From Astropecten irregularis (taxonomy: Eukaryota; Echinodermata; Asteroidea; Paxillosida; Astropectinidae): DNA of 64,000 bases. A program made the position numbers and the translations under genes. This document shows, piece after piece, positions 42,601-48,491 of the stretch. The stretch covers positions 16,382,983 to 16,446,982 of the forward strand of contig OZ020245.1 in the NCBI GenBank assembly GCA_963971285.1. Direction: 5' to 3'. The notes under the pieces were generated by a model. That model searched no databases, was not told the DNA's origin, and worked only from the letters and a program-made list of their open reading frames with translations. Every line of letters begins with the position of its first letter. The stretch's first letter is position 1.

Positions 42601-45600
42601 TTTGTCTGAGGTTCGGTGCTATTTTTAGCTTAAGTGCGCAGCGCTATTGTCTAGATCTGAAAGCTAAGGATAAGATCTACTCTATACTTCACTTCATAAA
42701 ATGGTTTCAGAAGGACAAACAAGTTTCAATAGTTCACCGCTAAAATAGCAACATTCTCCTAAAAAACCTGCATACATAATGAATTTATAATTCCCAAGTG
42801 ACGCATGAGAACAGAAAACATCTCATTTTTACTAATAAAAATAGCAATTTTGGCAACGGATACAGTTAGATATAATCAATGATTTTATTAGGAAACCCAT
42901 GTTCGAACTGACCTTTAATCATGTAGGCCTCAGGTAGGCCTACCTGTTGTGATGATGCTACTTGAAATGTATGTCTGTACAAGTATTTGTGCTATGTCAT
43001 GATGATTGATGAATATATTAATTGGAGTATGAATACAATAATTAGGGTAGCCTATAAATACACTTTTAAGAGTCACCATGATTAATAATATATTTGCTTT
43101 TAGCAAATGGATCAATGCCATGAATGCTACAAAAGACACAAATATTTGGGTTTTTCAGAATAATAGTACCTTAAATGATGATTGATCAGCCTCTAAATCC
43201 TTGACCCAAATACACAAGGGCCTCTTTAAATTAAAAATTAGACCTTTTCAACAGTGAATGGCAAATTGATGCTGTAAATAAGATTTGTATTAAATATAAA
43301 ATTAGTAGACTAGTAAAATTGCTAAGTAAGGTTTGTAGAGACACCATGTAAAAGACTCTTTTTGGAAGAGATGTTAGAAGAACCGGTGAGTAAGAATTAA
43401 TATGGTCTAATTAGCTTAATTAATTTGACATCCCTTCTTCTTGTTTAAATTTGGAAATTAGGAGAACAAATGAACCTTGAACACTTTTAAGATGAACTTA
43501 AATTCAAACCTGTTTTATCTTTGAAATTTGTATCAACTTATAGGACCTACACTACAAGTTTCAGAATGGCCCTGGCAACAAAATGTTTGCGAAGTTTAAA
43601 GGCCATTTGTGTTCTGACATTCTGAGCCCAAGAGTGCCAGTGTAGTGTAGTGCCTCCACTTGAATTTATACCGGTACTATGCATGTGTTTGAGCTCAGCG
43701 GACAACAAATTACAAAATGACAAAACTTCTCGCTCGCAGATCATTTTCAGATTAGAAATTATTCTCCCAGCGGACCCAGCCCCAGGCCCTGATTCCAGTC
43801 CCCTCTTTTCCTATTGCTTCTTCCATGGCCCCAACGCCCACAAGCATGACACGGCCGACTGCAGAACCCTTTACTTCGGATCTGTCAACATTACGGTAAG
43901 AAAACATGGGGTTATTTTCATTGATCGATTTTTGCTTCAAGACGCTTGTCTAGCCAGTAGCCACAAGTCCATTAACTAATTTGGAGAGGCATTTATTCAA
44001 ATGTCTTTGTGAAGGTTTTAATTCCCCTTTCTCTCCTCATTATAAATGCAGTGTATGCATTAGCTTTTAGCAATGACTACTAAATCTTCAAAATTATAGC
44101 ACTCCAAATGGTTGTACAAAGCTTCAGGCTGCAGGGAAGTGAATAATTATTTATCATTAATATTCACGACTTCTTGTTACTTGTAATTTGTATTAGTTGC
44201 AACATTTAGTGTACTTGAGAAAACAGGCAATTTGGACTCTACAATACAGCTTAGGTGCGTTGCCACTAAAACGAAATAGCGAAATTCACTTTTCGAATCG
44301 CAATTCAATAATCAAAAAGTTCTGCTTGCGATTTTTTGGAAACAGTGCGATTATTTGCCGGGCGCTGTGTGTGTGGACGCAACCAAAAAGAGAAAATTGA
44401 CAAGTTACATAAGATTTACTTTGGGGCTCCTCGATGACTCATGCATGGTTCGGCGCGAAAGTTTGGTGTGCGCACTTTTAAGCATTAAACACAAGCAATC
44501 ATTACGCTGTACGACGTCGTTGAATTCTTCGATAAATTAACGCAGAAGAGAGCAACACGGGAGCCATCTTGTTCACGTATGATTTTGGTTCCGGTTGGGT
44601 CACATTAAAGGCATTAGAGGGGTCACAACTAACGCATGCGCAGTTTTGACCGAAAAAAAAAAAAAAAATCGGTTTTTGAATCGCGATCTTCTTTTCGATT
44701 TTTTTCTAGTGGGAACGCACATAATGTGCAATTTGTTCCAAATGTACACGTGTACTACAGCATCAAATTTAAATACATGTACTATGTAGGACCTATAAAG
44801 TAGAAAAAAAAAGACTTTTTCAGAATAATTTAATCTCTGCAGCAAAGTCATGCATGTGTCATCTGCTGCTTCGGAGAAAAACAAAAACAGTTTCCTACTT
44901 TCCTTCCCTTTCTTTACAAGCATGTCTAGCTAAATGTAAGTAAAACATAGTGACATTGACAGCCACTTTCAATCATGTTTTATTTACTCAAGTGTTGTAG
45001 CGCGCGCAGTAGACATGCAAGCATGTTGAAGCGCGGGTTATTGATTAATGATATTGATAATGTGTTGTGGAGTGAGTTGATTGATGTTTGGCTGACATTT
45101 AGGTATTTTAACAGAATGAAATCATTGGTGCACTGCAAAGTGCTATTCTGCAAATGGTCTCTACTAGAGTGGATTGATGTTTGGCTGACATTTAGGTATT
45201 TTAACAGAGTGAAATCATTGGTTTGGTGCAAAGTGCTATTCTGCCAATGCCATGGTCTCTAATTTATCATTTGAATGAACAAACAACACATTTCATGGGT
45301 AGTCAATCGCATAGGCTAATTTCATAATTTGATTCATGAAACTGAAAAAAATTGTCTTCCCAAAACACTACAGCACTTCAAAATAGACCCAGTATCTACA
45401 ATAGACCGACCGTCAACCCAAAATTATAAAAAAGGGAGTTCAGCGCCCCAGTTACTGGGTCTAACTTCAAACCATCATTCCACATAGCTACTGATGGGGA
45501 ATGTACTGTAGAAAGTAGAGGCCATTTTGCAGAATTTTGTCCTAATTTTTGTGTGGCAGGTTGTACATGTAGTATTTTCTTGACTGACCTGGGTAGGAGC

Positions 45601-47574
45601 ACTGCTGATGATGTGGGTTCGACTAGTACTGTTTGTAGGCATCATGGTACTTTCCTCGGGCTTTGACGGAAAATCATTCTCATCTTCCCAAGGCAGTTTA
45701 GATCGGCCCTTCCCAGCACTGAAGTATCTCTTTGGTGGTGATGATTCCTGATTGGCTGACTGTCCGGGGATGGAACGCGTCGGCGAGGGTTGCGAGAGTT
45801 CTAGGTTCCTCGCGTCCACATGAGTCCGTTCTTTAGCACTCCCAGTTGTGATACTGCGGGTACCTTTCATAATCCACTGTACGTCGTTATCTTTGGAAAC
45901 GGCTGGATTGTTCCTGTTAGTGGCCGATGTGGGGACTGTGGTAGCATATTCCACCAAGCCGTCCTCGTTAAGTCTGGGCAGGCGACGTCGGGCAAGACGT
46001 GCCTGCACGGCTTTCATGATGCCATCCTCCTCCATGTTAAGTTCCACCTGGTCAACGGCACGGATGAGGGGAGTAATCCTGCTGGGTCCCATTGCCTGAG
46101 CAAGAACTGCAAAGGATTCTAGGGCAGCTTGTCTCACCCTGCGCTTTGCATCCCCCAGCGTGGGAGCCAACATCTGGCACAGTAGGGCGAGGTCAAAGTC
46201 GTAGCTTGGGAAGGTCAGCAGGGAGGCAATGATGATGTTCAGCACTTCCTCCCGGACTCCTGACTTGCGGTGCTTGAGACTCTCACCGATGGCACTGACT
46301 ACCGGCTTGGGAGTCAGCACGTGCATGAGCTGCATTAGAACCTTCATGTTGGCCTGTCGGATGACCACCTTGTTGTCGCCGAACCTTTTTGTCAGGGCAG
46401 CAATCAGGGGTTTCAGGAACTGTTTGATGCCAGTGTTCAACTTTGTGACCAGCACACCGTAGACCTCCAGCGTCAACAGAGTCACTTTGAAATTAACATC
46501 CTCTAGGAGACTACAGAGAAAGCTGATGAATGCAAGCACATGAGGTGCGATACGAGAACTGTCATCCAGTGCAGAGATGATAGCCTGAAGTTCCTGGACG
46601 CCATTGGCCCTCGTTTTCCAATGCGTGTGATCTATTAATTGGTCCATGACATGTTTGGGTATGATACCAAATTCATACCGTTCTCCACTGTCAACATCGC
46701 TCTGTTGCTTTGAACTTTGAACTTTACGTTCCCTGCTATATCCTGAACTGGCTTCATCGGATACCAATCCGTTTATTTCAGATTCCCTTGGTCTAGATGC
46801 ACTCACAACACGTTTATTGTACGCTTCCCTGTCTCTTGACGGCAGCTGCTGTATATAAGAATCAAACTGCTGTTTACCGACTAAAGTCCGTATTCTCTCC
46901 AGTGAAATACCAGCAGTATCAGTGAGGGTTTCGTCCTTATCCTCGCAAAATTTCTTTGCCAAGGCATGAGTGACACTGGACAAATCGACAGAGGCAAACT
47001 CCCGGGTTAACAGCACGGGCAGCTGAATGGTCGACTCCATCCGTACCTTTGGATCTCTGCTCTGTAGACCATGTGTAACCATGATAGCAAAGATCTGTTG
47101 CACATTCGTTGTGTGTTTCATGTGAACGTGTATCGTTTGAATGACAGCTTTCCGGATGCCGACACGACTGTCCCCCAGATTGGCTACAATCTGCGGCAGC
47201 ACGATGGCCATGCAAGAGTCCAGCTCGGGGCCAAACTGGGGGATAAGCTCGCAAATGAACTGGATACATTTCAGCCTGACTTCCCAGTTCTTGTCCAGCA
47301 GAACTAGGGTCAGCCCCCGGAAAAGCGCATGCCGGTTGTCGAACGGCAACCGGCCTCCATCCCTGCGAACCTTCTGCGTGAGATCGTCTAGGATGAATGC
47401 TCTCTGTTCGGCGTAACTATCATCTTCTAGCTGGGCTAGAATGTCATCTTCATCCATTCTTTGTGACGCTGACCCGTCAGAATGTTTATCGGGATCCCGA
47501 TTCCCGTCGTTCACGGATGGGAGGTCAACATGACTGAAATTGTGTACAGGCCGCTTGGCAACCGTCCCAGCCAT
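482..47574 (-). CDS. TOGARAM1: TOG array regulator of axonemal microtubules 1 (crescerin-1), 19 exons, 3' end off window
   Basis: The TOGARAM1/crescerin family uses tubulin-binding TOG domains to regulate microtubule growth in primary and motile cilia. Joining 19 exons, all with GT-AG borders and matching phases, gives 5509 coding bases, about 1836 residues. Domain order is TOG1 (about 41-255), TOG2 (about 301-545), a Ser-rich basic linker, a charged helix (about 1190-1320), TOG3 (about 1430-1660) and TOG4 (from about 1700). Diagnostic matches to the vertebrate protein as I remember it include SAGKG-x3-KLPWE, SSAAKKRAEKL, AGESNAFIREDVDKAL, EVKNLRS and EKYVPAKDL. The start Met at 47574 opens a 662-codon exon. 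The last visible exon ends in phase 1, so about 100 C-terminal residues lie left of base 1. The paralogue TOGARAM2 is less likely given the linker motifs. Introns not listed separately (699-1103, 3812-4520, 4670-5101, 5295-5842, 8036-8964, 15884-16505, 22829-23273) show nothing I recognise beyond repeat fragments noted elsewhere. Confidence 0.96.
1104..1299 (-). CDS. TOGARAM1: TOGARAM1 exon 18: start of TOG4
   Basis: CGTTCACAG|CGATC and ATCAAG|GTTGGT bound 196 bases, phase 2 in and 0 out. LCKSLSAADWTERLNGINQL opens TOG4 and matches vertebrate LLNAKDFRDRINGIKQL. Confidence 0.95.
1553..1665 (-). CDS. TOGARAM1: TOGARAM1 exon 17: TOG3-TOG4 linker
   Basis: CTGTCCCACAG|GGTC and CTGGAAA|GTATGC bound 113 bases, phase 0 in and 2 out. 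It starts GLGDLPSDSSSARVRRSHSN, matching vertebrate GLGEIP and KGRRSHTGS. Too short and interrupted to appear as a long open frame. Confidence 0.93.
1880..2012 (-). mobile_element. tRNA-derived SINE, family 2, partial
   Basis: On the minus strand it reads ACTAGTAAGCAGGAGGTCGT followed by GGGTTCGAATCCCAACTGAG and a tail with TTTTTTCATGTG and GAAGGGCAA. It matches the plus-strand copy at 14672-14855. Confidence 0.65.
2074..2340 (-). mobile_element. tRNA-derived SINE, family 1
   Basis: The tRNA-like head on the minus strand has a B-box (GGTTCGAAACC) and an anticodon-arm-like part. A body with AATAGTCAATTAT and CAGAAGCCATGAAACCAC follows, ending near CACCCAAAGAGGGTGCGGCT. The same head and body recur at 58573-58855. 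It lies in TOGARAM1 intron 16. Confidence 0.75.
2422..2548 (-). CDS. TOGARAM1: TOGARAM1 exon 16: end of TOG3
   Basis: TCATCACAG|GTTTT and AAAAG|GTAGCA bound 127 bases, phase 2 in and 0 out. YARKMLQSMMQHESFNKLIE and KYVPAKDLRPLREVLDNMRQ correspond to vertebrate YGRKMLFFMM and EKYVPSKDL, the last helices of TOG3. Confidence 0.96.
2724..3008. mobile_element. TTAAAGG-family MITE
   Basis: Begins TTAAAGGTAATATCATACTT and ends AAGTATGATAGTACTTTTAA. Interior motifs CTGGATAAATA and CCATTTCAGGC recur in the other copies. Confidence 0.65.
3653..3811 (-). CDS. TOGARAM1: TOGARAM1 exon 15: TOG3
   Basis: CCCCACAG|TCACA and AACAAG|GTATGG bound 159 bases, phase 2/2. HLSKLVDRMGPGRLLSGVKD and ITDKILPTVARLASDSNQET match the TOG3 helices that follow the FIREDVDKAL block. 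Confidence 0.96.
4521..4669 (-). CDS. TOGARAM1: TOGARAM1 exon 14: TOG3
   Basis: TTGCTACAG|GACTT and GTCAG|GTTAGT bound 149 bases, phase 0 in and 2 out. KAGESNAFIREDVDKALESM is the most conserved block of the gene and nearly identical to vertebrates. Confidence 0.97.
4756..4998. mobile_element. Possible SINE-like repeat with (ATA)n tail
   Basis: GAGTTCGAAGTCCGGCTCGG resembles a pol III B-box region. The stretch ends in a TCAATACCGGAAATAAATAA segment and an (ATA)n run. Only one copy is visible here, so this is tentative. Confidence 0.35.
5102..5294 (-). CDS. TOGARAM1: TOGARAM1 exon 13: TOG3 core
   Basis: TTTGCAG|GGAG and GATAAG|GTGAGG bound 193 bases, phase 2 in and 0 out. EYKLDGLHMVRRL and LNEVKNLRSSVSKLAIMC are HEAT helices of TOG3; EVKNLRS is identical to vertebrate TOGARAM1. 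Confidence 0.96.
5843..6028 (-). CDS. TOGARAM1: TOGARAM1 exon 12: start of TOG3
   Basis: TCTCGATCAG|CCCTA and GACTG|GTACGT bound 186 bases, phase 2/2. After a Ser/Pro linker, SEMKPFNNPDKALQDALKLL and GNEDW open TOG3, matching the vertebrate RPFSKPEIALTEALRLLADEDW. No listed long open frame covers it in the correct phase; it was found by splice sites and homology. Confidence 0.94.
6409..7463. mobile_element. hAT-like non-autonomous DNA transposon, 1.05 kb
   Basis: The termini are CAGGGGTGTGA and TCACACCCCTG. Flanking bases CCATAAAC and GCATAAAC are a near-perfect 8-bp target duplication, the hAT signature, if the terminal C/G is shared. Subterminal AGCGGAAA motifs are repeated in tandem (7317-7440). 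No transposase is present. It lies in TOGARAM1 intron 11. Confidence 0.7.
7317..7440. repeat. Tandem 37-bp subterminal repeat
   Basis: About three and a half copies of a unit containing AAGCGGAAAATAGAATGCGG and AAATTCATCAAA sit inside the right end of the hAT-like element. Confidence 0.75.
7870..8035 (-). CDS. TOGARAM1: TOGARAM1 exon 11: linker
   Basis: CCTTCCTCAG|GGCTA and AAATC|GTAAGT bound 166 bases, phase 1 in and 2 out. It encodes a Pro/Ser-rich acidic part (NPAESPLDEDQDAEMDTET) and a basic end (ATAKKKKSK). Confidence 0.85.
8965..9436 (-). CDS. TOGARAM1: TOGARAM1 exon 10: E/R/K-rich helical domain
   Basis: Phase considerations put the acceptor at GCGGATAG|GATGCG (9436), giving DAYSMSRALQEK at the exon start; the donor is ACAG|GTATCA. 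The 472 bases encode about 125 residues made almost only of E, R, K, A and Q, with short repeats such as EAEREARRKAAEEEREAKRR. Such composition is typical of single alpha-helix or coiled-coil segments. The vertebrate counterpart has only a short KMRQKRKEEKE stretch here, so the rest looks like a lineage expansion. The acceptor has a weak pyrimidine tract. Confidence 0.88.
9692..9843. mobile_element. Foldback MITE, GGATTTCACAAAGCACTAAG type
   Basis: The left arm GATTTCACAAAGCACTAAGA matches the inverted right arm TCTTAGTGCTTCGTGAAA across about 30 bases. It lies in TOGARAM1 intron 9. Confidence 0.65.
10165..10340 (-). CDS. TOGARAM1: TOGARAM1 exon 9: linker
   Basis: TTTTATACAG|ATGTC and GAAGAG|GTCTGT bound 176 bases, phase 1 in and 0 out. 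The product runs VFNGKVTGIDGSPGSNQKR to an acidic end TESDSQEDIDEE. The GTCTGT donor is less usual, but the phase fits exon 10. Confidence 0.88.
12193..12385. mobile_element. hAT-like MITE with exact 8-bp target duplication
   Basis: The ends are CAGTGGCGTC and GACGCCACTG, and both flanks read GATAGAAA (12185-12192 and 12386-12393). The 193-bp interior has several G7 runs on the plus strand and could form G-quadruplexes. Confidence 0.85.
14672..14855 (+). mobile_element. tRNA-derived SINE, family 2
   Basis: The head carries A- and B-box-like motifs (TGGCCTAGCTAGCGG and GGTTCGAATCC) and can fold partly like a tRNA, but the acceptor stem is imperfect. A tail with GAAGGGCAATAATTTGTTTG and AATAATAACATC follows. 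The tail piece also occurs alone at about 14576-14625. Confidence 0.65.
15800..15883 (-). CDS. TOGARAM1: TOGARAM1 exon 8: EDLAIVIGK motif, tandem acceptor
   Basis: The donor is AAAA|GTAGGT (15800). The acceptor is a tandem CAGCAG, so the exon can start at 15883 or 15880; both keep phase 1 and differ by one alanine. The product ends GEDLAIVIGK, which joins to NVF in exon 9 and matches the vertebrate EDSVVVVGKGVF motif. Confidence 0.9.
16506..16789 (-). CDS. TOGARAM1: TOGARAM1 exon 7: Ser/Pro-rich linker
   Basis: The acceptor CGCTCTTTAG|AAAG and donor CGAAAG|GTGAGT bound 284 bases, phase 2 in and 1 out. It begins KKSSSDVPFSTKPRMARSSS, which resembles the vertebrate SD-x-FPTFGSKP linker segment, and continues as Ser/Asn/Pro-rich disordered sequence. 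Confidence 0.88.
17947..18100 (-). mobile_element. tRNA-derived SINE, family 1, truncated
   Basis: Carries the family-1 head (GGATTCGAACC on plus) and the TCCCTAATAGTCAATTATCG body start, then diverges. It lies in TOGARAM1 intron 6. Confidence 0.65.
18388..18510. mobile_element. Short inverted-repeat element, GGGCCTGTTTGTTTA ends
   Basis: GGGCCTGTTTGTTTA and TAAACAAACAGGCCC are perfect inverted termini around a 120-bp palindromic interior containing repeated GGATCC and CGGATTCGCGG motifs. Confidence 0.7.
19556..19770 (-). CDS. TOGARAM1: TOGARAM1 exon 6: linker with SSAAKKRAEKL motif
   Basis: TTCACAG|CTTGG and AAAGG|GTAAGT bound 215 bases, phase 0 in and 2 out. The motif LEKVRSSAAKKRAEKL matches a conserved basic helix of vertebrate TOGARAM1 (SLRNSAAKKRAKL as recalled), a useful anchor in an otherwise unconserved linker. 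Confidence 0.92.
19771..22583 (-). other. TOGARAM1 intron 5
   Basis: Mostly unique AT-rich sequence. Between 22490 and 22570 there are several TATTCATGA/TATTCATAAGGATA repeats beside exon 5. The open frame at 21309-21620 has no splice support or recognised similarity. Confidence 0.5.
22584..22828 (-). CDS. TOGARAM1: TOGARAM1 exon 5: linker ending in an acidic tail
   Basis: The acceptor CACTCTAG|ATCC and donor CCTGAT|GTGAGT give 245 bases, phase 1 in and 0 out. The correct frame reads PDWSPEYDPKKSKGIATA and ends in the acidic run DDFESSDDEDIPD. The longer open frame overlapping it does not fit the neighbouring exon phases. Confidence 0.85.
23274..23540 (-). CDS. TOGARAM1: TOGARAM1 exon 4: linker
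   Basis: The acceptor CGTCCTAG|GTGGG and donor CCTG|GTGAGT bound 267 bases, phase 1/1. The product starts GGHDPFAGNMATILKKRNS and is Gly/Ser- and Lys-rich towards its end (GPKGKKKTNARP). No domain is recognised; it is disordered linker. Confidence 0.85.
24748..25010. repeat. 23-bp minisatellite, about 11 copies
   Basis: The unit reads AGTATCAAGGATTAGATTAG followed by GGT, with single-base variants (TTACATT, GGGA). Degenerate copies extend the array to about 24640-25345. It lies in TOGARAM1 intron 3. Confidence 0.92.
26640..27004. mobile_element. hAT-like MITE with exact 8-bp target duplication
   Basis: The ends are CAGGGTTCTAGCCA and TGGCTAGAACCCTG, and both flanks read ATGCCAGG (26632-26639 and 27005-27012). 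It lies in TOGARAM1 intron 3. Confidence 0.85.
28437..28475. repeat. C12-A27 homopolymer junction
   Basis: Twelve C followed by 27 A. Similar runs are C17 at 14917-14933 and a C-run/A-run in the right arm of the long inverted repeat near 62567-62591. Confidence 0.9.
28630..28809. mobile_element. AATAGCGC MITE, long subfamily
   Basis: Termini AATAGCGCTCCGCACT and AGTGCGGAGCACTATT. An ATGACGTCAC motif follows the left end, and GCAATGTTTGTCTGAG precedes the right end. It ends 110 bases from TOGARAM1 exon 3. Confidence 0.85.
28920..29048 (-). CDS. TOGARAM1: TOGARAM1 exon 3: linker
   Basis: A pyrimidine-rich acceptor (CCTGTCCTAG|ACTATGG) and an AGAG|GTGAGT donor enclose 129 bases, phase 1 in and 1 out. 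It codes for YGSYQQIHLDKLKRQS followed by a Gly/Ser-rich low-complexity segment. Confidence 0.85.
29049..32590 (-). other. TOGARAM1 intron 2
   Basis: AT-rich, with ACATGTAC palindrome clusters near 29940-30135 and 30885-30955 and a small CGACGA repeat near 30382-30412. Nothing coding is recognised. Confidence 0.6.
29930..30135. repeat. ACATGTAC palindromic simple repeat cluster
   Basis: Runs such as ATGTACATGTACATGTACAT occur here and, less densely, at 12655-12710, 20698-20734, 30885-30955, 34975-35040, 36836-36900, 37190-37215 and 38245-38285, always in introns. Confidence 0.8.
32591..32735 (-). CDS. TOGARAM1: TOGARAM1 exon 2: linker
   Basis: The acceptor TTTTACAG|AAG and donor ACAA|GTAGGT bound 145 bases that enter in phase 0 and leave in phase 1, matching exons 1 and 3. 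It encodes a basic, disordered stretch from KKRETEKHPP to GPRDTSPDT. Phases alone cannot exclude a skipped phase-0 exon inside the 12.9-kb intron 1. Confidence 0.82.
36371..36786. mobile_element. TTAAAGG-family MITE, degenerate
   Basis: Starts TAAAGGTACTATACTTTGGG and ends ACCAAAGTATGAATTTACC, with CTCAAAAAGTGG and TTCACAGATGACTGTTAC inside. ACATGTAC sequence has expanded near its right end. Confidence 0.6.
37521..37657. mobile_element. AATAGCGC MITE, short subfamily
   Basis: Termini AATAGCGTTCCGCACT and AAGTGCGCAGCGCTATT, with ATGACGTCAC near the left end and GCAATGTTTGTCTGAG inside. 137 bp. Confidence 0.85.
38322..38466. mobile_element. GTCGATTTCACAAAGCC foldback MITE
   Basis: Starts AGGGTCGATTTCACAAAGCC and ends TTGGTGAAATCGATCCCTGG, with an interior CTACGATCG/CGATTGATAG palindrome. 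Related pieces lie at 1759-1874, 53041-53140 and in the split copy at 41050-42297. Confidence 0.7.
38476..38651. mobile_element. AATAGCGC MITE, long subfamily
   Basis: Perfect termini AATAGCGCTCCGCACT and AGTGCGGAGCGCTATT, with ATGACGTCAC and GCAATGTTTGTCTGAG inside. 176 bp. Confidence 0.88.
39412..39776. mobile_element. PIF/Harbinger-like MITE, TTA target duplication
   Basis: The ends TGCTAGGAGTCCACTGGGC and GCCCAGTGGACTCCTAGCA are perfect inverted repeats flanked by TTA on both sides. The interior is rich in GGCGCCA/TGGCGCC motifs and self-complementary near both ends. Confidence 0.8.
41050..42297. mobile_element. GATTTCAC MITE split by a nested element
   Basis: Left part 41050-41103 (TTTCACCAAACTCATCGTA) and right part 42214-42297 (CATAGAAGTCGTGGGATACG, GCTTCGTGAAATCGACCCC) together match the inverted intact copy at 38322-38466. 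Confidence 0.7.
41104..42213. mobile_element. PIF/Harbinger-like element, 1.1 kb, nested
   Basis: Termini GGCCAAAAAAAATAATAGTT and AACTATTTTTTTTTTGGCC are inverted repeats that extend through CTGCTTCCG/CGGAAGCAG. The flanks read TAA on both sides, the target type used by PIF/Harbinger elements. No transposase was recognised inside. It interrupts a GATTTCAC-type MITE. Confidence 0.75.
42512..42648. mobile_element. AATAGCGC MITE, short subfamily
   Basis: Termini AATAGTGTTCCGCACT and AAGTGCGCAGCGCTATT; the CRE-like site is mutated to ATGACATCAC. 137 bp. Confidence 0.82.
43764..43894 (+). pseudogene. Possible gag-derived zinc-knuckle fragment
   Basis: The plus-strand frame includes ADPAPGPDSSPLFSYCFFHG followed by PNAHKHDTADCRTLYFG. 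C-x2-HG-x3-H followed by DCR-x-L resembles the zinc knuckle of retrotransposon gag proteins (known as a CxxHG...H...CR pattern). It is bounded by a splice-like CTCCCAG and ACG|GTAAGA. It lies antisense in TOGARAM1 intron 1 with no flanking pol or LTR recognised. Confidence 0.3.
44252..44722. mobile_element. Inverted-repeat element, GTGCGTTSCCACTA ends
   Basis: Left GGTGCGTTGCCACTAAAACG pairs with right TCTAGTGGGAACGCACATAA; inside, CGAATCGCAATTC and GAATCGCGATC continue the arms. About 470 bp, no coding potential recognised. Confidence 0.6.
45078..45262. repeat. Tandem duplication, about 100-bp unit, two copies
   Basis: GATTGATGTTTGGCTGACAT followed by TTAGGTATTTTAACAGA occurs at about 45079 and again at about 45174, with the following CAAAGTGCTATTCTGC also repeated. 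Confidence 0.85.
45589..47574 (-). CDS. TOGARAM1: TOGARAM1 exon 1: TOG1 and TOG2
   Basis: This exon encodes 662 residues and ends on a codon boundary at a CAG|GTCAGT donor (45589). TOG1 spans about residues 41-255 (HEAT-type helices around NWEVRLKCIQF and GDSRVGIRKAV). TOG2 spans about 301-545 (EFGIIPKHVMDQL, HRKSGVREEVLNI, DAKRRVRQAALESFAVLAQ). A SAGKG-x3-KLPWE motif at 619-630 closes the exon, as in vertebrate TOGARAM1. The start is the first ATG of the open frame. Its context is moderate: T at -3, G at +4. Confidence 0.97.
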
Positions 47575-48179
47575 CCAAAACCCGGACTCGAACTCAACGT
47601 CGACTTTTCGCCTTCGATACGGCAGATCGAAACATCCTTTTCAGTCACAGACACGGTGAGAGTTTAACTCCATTCTACATATTTCACACCGCGATGACAA
47701 CTCACCAAATCAGCGGCATTTTCCCATCAATCGGAGGATATTTCTTGCGTGTTCCAATGGAAATAGACACAAATTCCACAGCTGCCAAACCATGTACACA
47801 CAAGATGGCCGTGTGCAATGAGCGCACAATGTACACGGATCACGTGACCTGCTATATAAATCTATCACTCACGTACAACCCGTGCAAACGTCGATTGATG
47901 ATCATTGGTACCCAAATCATTACAAATCGTCAAAAGTCGCGTGTGTTAGTGAACCAATGAATTCTAAAAAATGTGCATGATACAATAATAAAACGTAAAG
48001 CGTACTATAGCCTTATCTGAACCGGTTTTAGAAGGAATTCGACCGATAAAATCTCGTTTCAACGATCTTTTAACTCTTACAAATTATGGAGAAAACGGCA
48101 ATTAACCCTTCAACTGCAAGTGACCTTTGATTCTAATTTGTACCAATTAATTTTACGCCAAGTTATCGAAATGATATAA

Positions 48180-48491
48180 TAAGGTATAATATCAAAGAAA
48201 TACAGATATCAAGCTTCAAGACAGATACAGTAACAGTCATCTGTGAAAATTTCAGTCCCATACGTACGGTGCCCACTTTTTGAGAAAACAGTGAAAAACA
48301 GCCACAAATTCTTAAGTCTTTTCTCTTTTTCGGTTTTCGGTCGTTGTTTTACAAATTTCTGGATAAATACGCCATTTCAGGCGGAAATATTTTACTGAAG
48401 GTAGATTTCTACTATAGCATCATCTTCATACCATGAAAGTTATATACGTACTCTGTTTTGGTCTCTTGCCAAAGTATGATACTACCTTTAA
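48180..48491. mobile_element. TTAAAGG-family MITE
   Basis: Shares AACAGTCATCTGTGAAAATT, CCACTTTTTGAGAAAACAGT and an AAAGTATGATACTACCTTTA end with the copies at 49958 and 36371. Confidence 0.65.

Larger units (their letters stand above)
32736..45588 (-). other. TOGARAM1 intron 1, 12.9 kb, repeat-rich
   Basis: The first intron holds three of the four AATAGCGC MITEs, two Harbinger-like elements, TTAAAGG-family copies, much ACATGTAC palindromic sequence, a tandem duplication near 45.1 kb and a possible gag-derived fragment near 43.8 kb. I saw no conserved coding exon in it. A long first intron after a large coding exon is a usual place for enhancers, but no element can be named from sequence alone. 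Confidence 0.7.

Noticed and set aside
45820-47416. Plus-strand and alternative minus-strand frames inside TOGARAM1 exon 1
   Set aside because: They are shadows of a 662-codon exon with clear TOG homology.
47575-47900. RFX X-box in the TOGARAM1 promoter
   Set aside because: Only isolated half-site-like words (GGCAACC within the coding start) were seen, with no paired GTTGCC-GGCAAC arrangement.
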